Assembly: GCA_009760855.2 (NCBI GenBank)
Contig: WPIO01000155.1
Coordinates: 188,001-222,500, forward strand
Length of the DNA stretch: 34,500 nucleotides
Direction: 5' to 3'
Source: Cristatella mucedo
Taxonomy: Eukaryota; Bryozoa; Phylactolaemata; Cristatellidae
Of this stretch, positions 27,969-34,500 are shown piece by piece. A model generated the notes under the pieces. It did no database searches. It was not told the origin of the DNA and worked only from the letters and a program-made list of their open reading frames with translations. A program made the position numbers and the translations under genes. Each line of letters starts with the position of its first letter. Position 1 is the first letter of the stretch.

Positions 27969-28054
<86 letters not shown>
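27969..28054. repeat. (GGC)n trinucleotide tract
   Basis: About 28 uninterrupted GGC units, ending in a TAG in one frame. Confidence 0.96.
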
Positions 28055-28356
28055 TAGATTAAAGGCCGAGTCTGCAAGGCTTTCCATCTCGAGAGTATTC
28101 ACGGCCTACTTTGTCAGAGGCCCAAACATCCGGGTACCGTAGATCCTGATTTGGCCGGTAGCGGTAGCAGTTAGCTTAGAACTTATAGAGAATTACCTCC
28201 GTATTCCTGAACTTACCTTGGAATTTTTCATGGCAGTCGACCTTGACTCAGGTTGACATTCTTCGCGCCAAAGAGCTGTTCGTCAAGTATGGCTACGCTA
28301 GATTAACGCTTTTCTTCCAGGAAAAAAGAAGCTCCGAATTTCGTCACTACACCGCC

Positions 28357-28463
28357 CACGTAGTGGCAGCGCTACACCCCGCACGTTGCACGTAGTGGCG
28401 GCGCTACACCGCGCACGTAGTGGCGGCGTTACACCCTGCACGTAGTGACGGCGCTACACCCGC
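28357..28463. repeat. 25-bp minisatellite, four copies
   Basis: Units start at 28357, 28389, 28414 and 28439 with CACGTAGTGGCGGCGCTACAC as core. The first unit carries a 7-bp extension. Confidence 0.9.
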
Positions 28464-28619
28464 GTTGGCTTGGTTGTGGGCCTGTACATCTGTCATCTGA
28501 TCAATGAGCCAATGGTCGCGATCATTGTAACGATTGCATCGATTGGTTTCCGGTCCACTCTAAGTGAGCCTCGATGCCCTGACACTGGTAGGCAGGCTTA
28601 GCCAGTGCTCTTATGAGAG

Positions 28620-28745
28620 CGAGCTAGTAATAATAATAGTAATGAAAATTATGATAGTAATAATAATAATAATAGTAACACAAGGTATGGAGCATTTGTA
28701 AAGTGCGTAAGGGAAATAAATCTCTATGCAGACGTAATACAGCAC
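28620..28745 (-). mobile_element. LINE-D/SINE-B tail remnant with (TAA)n, minus strand
   Basis: A (TAA/TAG)n stretch is followed by 'catttgtaaagtgcg-taagggaaataaatctctatgcag', which keeps the order of the minus-strand tail (gcatagcgccctcagagaa-tcaatctct-tag). Confidence 0.45.
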
Positions 28746-28954
28746 GCTGCATGAGAAGCAATAGCCGTGGGCTAGTGACGTGCTAGCCATGCATGGAACG
28801 CAATGCGAAAGCATACGAGACAACACGAGACAACACGAGACAATCAGGATCACAGACTATCACGAAACGCTCTGAGTAATGCACAGGTACCCAAGCGAAG
28901 CGCTCGGGATAATAGAAGAAAAGCTTAACGGGGAGCAGGCACAGCTGACTAAAG

Positions 28955-29050
28955 CAGATAATAATAATAGTAGTAGCAAGAATAATACATTTACATAGCG
29001 CTCTCTGAGAACAATATTTTTCCAGGCACTTTGCATATGCTGTAAAGGAC
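28955..29050 (-). mobile_element. LINE-D/SINE-B tail remnant, minus strand
   Basis: 'aataatagtagtagcaagaataatacatttacatagcgctctctgagaac' then 'ccaggcactttgcatatgctgtaaagg'. A second tail of the LINE at 29060 follows immediately. Confidence 0.7.
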
Positions 29051-29059
29051 GCACAACAA

Positions 29060-29600
29060 TGATAATACATTTGCTATAGCGCCCTCAGAGAATTCAATCT
29101 ATTTGTAGGCTCTTTACATTTGCTGCAAAGGAGGTATGATCGAATGGCTAGCATGATCAAATAGTTAGCGGACAGATGCACAATGTCAACAAACATGGCT
29201 AGAAGTGACGTGCACAATGTCAGCATGTACATACGGTTAGTGGCAGATCCAAAAGATTTCCATTTAGTGCTACGTACTGCGGAACGACCTGATGCTGAGG
29301 ATGCTGAGGGGGGGGGGGTCAGAGTTCGCAGGGCAGAGCGAGGAGGCGGGTCAGCTATGCCGGTGCGAGGGAACGAAGCGATCGACGTGCAAGTCAGAGG
29401 GAATCTTGAAGTCAACTCGATGCTCGATAGAGAGGCAGCGAAGCCTAGACAGAGGCGGTGCCACGTGGTAAGCTGGTTGCCAAGCCGTCGACTGCAGACC
29501 AGACTAGCCCTAGACTGAGTTTTGCACCATCTGCAGCCGATTAAGGGAATTGCACCAATCTAGATTCGATATAGCACACCGAGGAACTAGTTTGGCTGTA
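29060..29600 (-). mobile_element. LINE-D copy, minus strand, 3' UTR and diverged C-terminal end
   Basis: Well-kept tail ('agcgccctcagagaattcaatct') and 3' UTR ('gacgtgcacaatgtcagcatgtac'). The coding end is strongly changed and GC-rich, but 'cttgaagtcaactcgatgctcg' and 'gactgagttttgcaccatctgcagccg' can be placed. A run of 11 G lies near 29309-29319. Confidence 0.75.
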
Positions 29601-30029
29601 GACGTACCTCTGGTTTAAGCTGGATTTGCCTGGTTTTGGCGCAGTTCCTACAGCGGAGGGAGTGCCAACTAGAGACAGCGGAGGCAATACTAATTGCTAT
29701 CGCCTCCTCCGAGCTCGGCCAAGATAAGGAAAATACGTCCGCACAGCCAGTCACCCTAGCGTCAGTTGCCATTTCCGTTACAGTGAGCCACGCGTGCACG
29801 ACCCTAATGTCTGATGCTGCTGCTCGAGTCTCAGTCTTATCATGGGGCCTGCGCTGAGAGGAATGGGAAAACCGCGCCGCCAGCTACCGACAACTAACTA
29901 CAGCTACCGACCGCGCTGGCTTCGGGTGAACGCCTCAGCTATGCAGTTCTTTGCTCGTCGAAAGGTAGGGACTAGGCTGTCGAACAGCAATTATCAGTTT
30001 TAGAATGTTTATTCATTCAACACAGGCTT
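29601..30029. other. Intergenic, nothing recognised
   Basis: No gene or repeat could be supported. Confidence 0.4.
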
Positions 30030-30335
30030 CCAAGTGGTGTTATGGCACGGGTATTGGAGAATGTGCAGCAGTCGGGTCTCGACGTTCGCGAGATTAAGTC
30101 CTACTTCCGCGCTATCCACTACCTTCTGCCACCCTCCTTACTCAAAGCCTTGCTTCTCAATTTCTCTATGTGCCGCCGCGAGACGAAGTCCGTTGGCTAC
30201 CGGATGCGCAGCGAAAGCCGCTAAGGCTTTGGCTGCGAGTGCGAGGCTATGGAAAACCCTAACGAACAGCACGCACTTGGTCTGTGCGGCTTTGAGGAGT
30301 TGCAGGCGGAGACGCACTGCATCAGATTACATTCG
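30030..30335 (+). mobile_element. LINE-C 3' end, + strand, diverged subfamily
   Basis: Contains 'cgcgagacgaagtccgttggctaccggatgcg-agcgaaagccgct' and 'ggctgcgagtgcgaggctat', then 'tttgaggagttgcaggcggagacgcactgcatcagattac', matching the LINE-C 3' UTR in order. GC-shifted relative to 15400-15556. Confidence 0.75.
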
Positions 30336-31164
30336 TCCCTGCATGAGCAGACGCGGTGACGAGCCGCGCCCGGCCGGCGATGGCCAAGCAGCTGAATAGC
30401 GACTACGTGCGCAGCGATATTTCTTTTAGACCTGCCGTAATATGCACGAGCTAAGAAATCTACACAAGAGATACGGTAGCTGGGTAGACAGTACTGCGCG
30501 AGTGGCTGCGAGCTCAGATCGGTCAGATTACGACTGATTATTAGCGGTTCCTGAATCGTAGCTGTTTAGAACCGATTATGAGACCGTCTATAGCTGAGGC
30601 CGCATAAAAGCCAACGTAGCAAGATAGACAGAGAGTTATGCTTCCTGAATCGGAGTGGGAATTGGCAAGGGTTTGATTGAGCTTTAGGCCACGGGGCCAT
30701 TGGTGTACGTTGTGGCCACTGTTGAATGCCTGTAGCCCTTCGCTGCTGCTGTCAAATAGGCTTCTGCATGTTACCAATATGGACGGCTTTTGTTAAGGCA
30801 CGATTTCACTTTGTTGAAGCCGTGTTTCTGCTGCTGTCGGTACAACTGCGTATTAATTTCGTGTTGGCTGAGACTAGCACCATTACAAGCGTTGTTTTAG
30901 CGGCCTGCTTCTGTCTGGGAATGGAAGCCGCATAGCACGTTTCTAACAAACGGATAGCAGAGATAGCATAGCGCTGCCGCTTGGGAAACCCTAGTGCCGC
31001 CCGCATGCGCCGGCGGCTGCGTTCTTGCGTCAGCACCCGCGTTAGTCTAACGGATGGAGACTTTTATGGGCATTACTTCAAGGGCTACTCTTTATTTTAA
31101 TTAAAAGAATGCACCAGCAATGCCCACAGCATCGACGTACTGCAGATATTTAATAAAGACGCAG
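30336..31164. other. Intergenic, nothing recognised
   Basis: No gene or repeat could be supported. Confidence 0.4.
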
Positions 31165-31365
31165 AGCATGCTGACCCTGTGCATGTCACCCCTAACCGTG
31201 TTATTCGTGTTGTTTATCAAGCATGACATTAATCACCATTCAATCGCGTTTCCCTTTGCAGAAAATTTAAAGCGCCTAGAGAGAGATTGAGTTCTCTGAG
31301 GGAGCTTTATCATTATTTATCTTTAGCTTGCTTTATATTATAGCTTTATCATAATCATTATAGAA

Positions 31366-31397
<32 letters not shown>

Positions 31398-31398
31398 G
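31165..31398 (+). mobile_element. LINE-D 3' UTR and tail, 5'-truncated, + strand
   Basis: Starts 'gcatgctgaccctgtgcatgtcacccc', with 'gtttatcaagcatgacatt', 'cctttgcagaaaatttaaagcgcctagagagagattgagttctctgaggg' and a long ATTATT end to 31397. Confidence 0.9.
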
Positions 31399-32035
31399 AG
31401 CACAAATTCAGCACGACGCCAGCGGCCCTCTGCAGCCGGTTAAAAGTCACGTGATTTTGTGAGCGAAGGGGATATGAGTATGGGTCTTTGGTCTAGTAGA
31501 CGGTCTTGTTCGAGGATGGACTTTTAATAAGTAAAGAATTGGGGCGCAATTGTAGAGAGAGGCCGAGATCTCGTCTCGGAGCTGAGGGGTGAGGACAGAT
31601 GTCCCACTTTCGATGACATGCGACATTACCACGAAGTCTAGTTTCAGCACCCTCAACCAACAATCAATCCTGGCTGCAGGCAAGCAGCGGGCGGCGGCAG
31701 GCGAAGGAGCGCAACTACGGACGCTGTTGTCAATCGGCCAGCGTTACGTTCGACCTTCAAAAGCTTCGCTCCAGCTTCGTCGCCCGTCGTCGCCGCCGCC
31801 GCTACGAGCGCTTCGCAAGCGCAGTCGTTCAGTTTCAAGTTCACCACCCGAACCACGCCGCCTGAACGACGCGGAGCGGTGATGACGCTCTATCGGAGCG
31901 AGCGGAGCTCGCAAAGGACGGGGCGAGACACACGCGAGGGCGACCGAAGAGTCGAAGCCGCTCCTCCCGCTCCTCCTCCTCCTTCTCCGACGGAGGACGA
32001 GGAGGAGGAGGAGCGGGAGGAGGAGGAGGAAAGTC
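31399..32035. other. Intergenic, partly CpG-rich, nothing recognised
   Basis: CpG density rises from about 31680. A purine-rich GAGGAGGAG patch lies at about 31998-32030. No gene was recognised. Confidence 0.4.
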
Positions 32036-32112
32036 ACCCTGGCTTAGTCCAGAGGTCAAGGTGCTCGCCTCTGACTCACAGAAGTCGTAGGTTCGAGCAC
32101 TGCGGCGTATTC
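32036..32112 (+). mobile_element. SINE-B head only, diverged
   Basis: A box TAGTCCAGAGG (32045-32055), 'tcaaggtgctcgcctctgac' and B box GGTTCGAGCAC (32090-32100) match the SINE-B head. No linker or tail follows. Confidence 0.7.
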
Positions 32113-32223
32113 GATTTCCATATTTCGATATTCCACCCAGGAGGGATTGGGTCAGACAGGTCTTCGGTTCTGCTCGGCTGTGGATTTCGGCGGCGCACCG
32201 ATAAAATCCGTCCCGGTAGCGCG

Positions 32224-32361
32224 ATGGAGCTGGCGGCGGCGACAGCGGCAGCGGCAGCGGCAGCGGCAGTGGCTGTGAGCAAAGACCTATCGTTCTCGAG
32301 GGTTGAACAGCATTTGTATCAGCATCTCACGCTGCACGCTGTAGACGTTGCACTTTTTTAG
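32224..32361 (+). other. Small alanine-rich ORF, uncertain
   Basis: ATG in a good context (GCGCGATGG) opens 45 codons: MELAAATAA, a polyalanine stretch from (GCGGCA)n, then SKDLSFSRVEQHLYQHL to TAG. Not recognised. It could be a 5' exon or chance in GC-rich sequence. Confidence 0.2.
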
Positions 32362-32880
32362 ACTCCTGACGTGTAGTTCGTGCTGCGAAGCAGCGACGTC
32401 ACTAACCACGTAGCATTTTCTGTTTTCTCATTTCGAGGTAGCGATCGCGAAACGCTTGTTACGATTCAGCCCTCAGTACAAAGCTATGTCACTGCCACCT
32501 GGCGAGCGAAAGAGGGCTCCCGCTAAAGGCACCAGCAAGTGTGGCGTCATTAGGTGGCCTCTAGACAGGCACCGCCTGGTTAAAGCGGCAGATGGATGCT
32601 GATGATCAGCTGTGTCTTCTGTTCGCATCAGAAGCGGAGATTGCCGGCTTTCTAAGCGTGAGCATTGTACGGCGAATGAGTGCATGAGCCGGTTGGGGCG
32701 ACCACGTTCACGAGCCTCGGTATGGCTTCCGTCCAATCGCACGATCGGCCATGCTCTTCTCTTGCACGAATACTTCGCCTCTGGCAGGCTTATGGTAGTA
32801 AAAGCCTAGTTATGACCTTATCTCTTGCGAATGCTTATTTTGTCTCCAACCGCTCAACATGCCAGATCCAGTCTCTTTAA
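32362..32880. other. Intergenic, nothing recognised
   Basis: No gene or repeat could be supported. Confidence 0.4.
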
Positions 32881-32884
32881 CACG

Positions 32885-33025
32885 GTTCTTAGATGGATGT
32901 CGTGATGAAGTCTGTTGGCTAATGAATGCATACCGAAAGCCTCTTAAGCTTCCCATAAACAACTCACCAGCGTAACATTCACATAGTCTTTGTGGCGTCG
33001 AGTTACGGACGGAAATACACCCATG
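32885..33025 (+). mobile_element. LINE-C 3' UTR remnant, + strand
   Basis: 'gatgaagtctgttggctaatgaatgcataccgaaagcc' and 'aactcaccagcgtaacattcacatagtctttgtgg-gtcgagttacggacggaaataca' match the LINE-C 3' UTR in order. The ATTAC tail is lost. Confidence 0.8.
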
Positions 33026-34190
33026 CACACATGCATGCGCTCACACCACGTTTCCATATCAACCAACCGTAGGACCGCTCAGGGGAAAAGCTTCAGGTCC
33101 TGCAGGCGCTGCAATGACGCCGGTACCGCCATGACTAATCTAGATTGGTGTCTGTCCCCTTTCGAAATATCCCAATTCGGAGGGTCGGACGTTGACTCTG
33201 CCTTCTATTTTCTTTTGCCGAGGCAAGCTGCGCGTGTCCAGGCTCATTCGGTCAGACGGTCACTGGCTGTGGAATCTAAATTTTACAGCTCTTACACAAT
33301 GCAACTGTGCAGCACATTCTCCACTTGTGCCGATTCAGGCAACTTCCGGCCGCTGGTTCTGGTCGCTCGCTACCAGCTCGACCGCACGAGCTCCGCTGCG
33401 AGCTTCCGCTTCCGTTAAAAGCGGCTCGGGCTCAGACTGTGCTCTAGAAAGCTCTCGCTCTTTGGGACTTCTACCGTCTCCCTTGTTCTTTCGAGTGTTA
33501 GGAATGGACGTTCTATGCATTTTTGTTGTTCAAATCTTTACTCAAAATTATGTAATGATTGGCAGGTTGAGATTCGAGTAGAGAATTCATGCGAGACCAA
33601 ATTGACATGTCTATTCTTATGTACATTTGAGGAAAACATGCAAAAATTGCACCACAAACTTTCTAATGAAGGAAGTAATGTAAGAAATATCGAATGTAAT
33701 TTGATTCTTCAATAATGAGCCACCGACTGGCTTTAAACATAGTGCAGAGACTGCCTCAGGATTTCCGCAGACTATATGTTATATGCAGTCGAATCCGTCT
33801 ATATGTTCGGACCGGCTAATAGGCCGGCAAATAGGCATTCTCATATGCGGAGCATTACCATATGCAGAGTGAGACTAATACTGCTTAAAGCTACCTTAGC
33901 AGAGTTTCTTTATTTTTGATTCAACAATGTAAAACAATGAAGACACGCCTAATAATTCTCTGATTCTTTAAAGACGTTTTATCTTTCGCTGCACACGATT
34001 CTGGGATGCATTTTTCTCGATCTTAAAAACACAGCACGATTTGGGATGCAGAACTGCAAGCGAACCTCAGGTAGGAATCTAGTGTCTATCATTTACAGGG
34101 AAACCTTTACCTTTGCACGAGGACGTCGCACCAACCGACTGGGACGACGAGGGCGAAGGAGGGAAAGTACGGAAGGAGCAGGACGAGTAA
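33026..34190. other. Intergenic; possible pogo/Tigger-like end near 33787
   Basis: No gene was recognised. 'cagtcgaatccgtctatatg' at about 33787 resembles the terminal sequence of pogo/Tigger-type elements (CAGTCGAA-CTC-TATA). No transposase was seen. Confidence 0.3.
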
Positions 34191-34199
34191 GAAAAATGA

Positions 34200-34305
34200 A
34201 CGATGATTAGAAGGGAGAGTAGGACAGGGACAGTTGTTGGATGAGTTGACAGGAGTAGACAGGGATAGTTGACAGGAGTAGAACAGGGACAGTTGTTGGA
34301 TGAGA
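34200..34305. repeat. Short tandem/direct repeats (ACAGGGACAGTTG, TTGACAGGAGTAG)
   Basis: GACAGGGACAGTTGTTGGATGAG occurs twice, separated by two TTGACAGGAGTAG-ACAGGGA units. A small complex minisatellite. Confidence 0.8.
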
Positions 34306-34500
34306 GGATGCCTAATGTGCTTAATGTCCCGACGTGTGAGCGCTTTAAGTTCTGGCTAGTTGATGCGGTGGCGGCAGTGTTCAGCAGTATCGTACTGGTC
34401 TAACCACGTTTTCTTTAATCTTGATCCTAAATAGAGCACGTGAAGGCATTCTAGAATGACAATGTCTCGAATAGGTTGCGAGAGTGATCGCCAAAGACAA

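Noticed and set aside
27821-28057. Secreted protein with signal peptide and polyglycine tail
   Set aside because: The first codon is TTG rather than ATG, stops lie directly upstream and the C-terminal half is only the (GGC)n tract.
28357-28463. CRISPR-like repeat-spacer structure
   Set aside because: The 25-bp units abut directly with no spacers, so it is a tandem repeat.

Overview
The window is eukaryotic, almost certainly metazoan. It shows spliced terminal exons, tRNA-derived SINEs, LINEs of the CR1/L2 type, a Tc1/mariner remnant and very long microsatellites. There is no operon structure and no bacterial signal. Two host genes can be recognised. Neither fixes the species; the JHAMT-like methyltransferase would suit an invertebrate, such as an arthropod, but that is only a suggestion.

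Layout. At 1-1000 lies the last exon of a NUDT14-like Nudix hydrolase on the + strand. Its splice acceptor sits directly against the 3' end of a SINE. From 1.0 to 18.2 kb the window is a graveyard of LINE copies in both orientations. The dominant family, here called LINE-D, includes a 5'-truncated minus-strand copy at 6085-7886 with an uninterrupted reverse-transcriptase ORF. That copy is inserted into a + copy, which itself seems to lie inside another + copy. A second LINE family (LINE-C) and two SINE families (SINE-A and SINE-B) are interspersed. Microsatellites of CA, TA and GA break up the elements.

At about 18.5 kb the character changes to a GC- and CpG-rich domain (about 18.5-23.2 kb). 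It holds a (GAG)n tract of about 347 bp, several (GGC)n tracts, and the terminal exon of a JHAMT-like SAM-dependent methyltransferase on the minus strand (20192-20749). From 23.1 to 34.5 kb the sequence is mixed intergenic DNA: SINE-B copies, a Tc1/mariner transposase tail, a CT/CTGT-rich kilobase, a 36-bp perfect palindrome, minisatellites and further LINE tails.

The most coherent system visible is retrotransposon partnership. LINE-D and SINE-B end in the same hairpin-forming 3' tail, and this tail also occurs as tail-only insertions nested inside other elements. The simplest reading is that LINE-D machinery mobilises SINE-B. The most interesting host effect is at the NUDT14 acceptor, where SINE-A appears to supply the branch point and pyrimidine tract. 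Element names A-D are local labels for this window, not database names. No database search or alignment tool was used.
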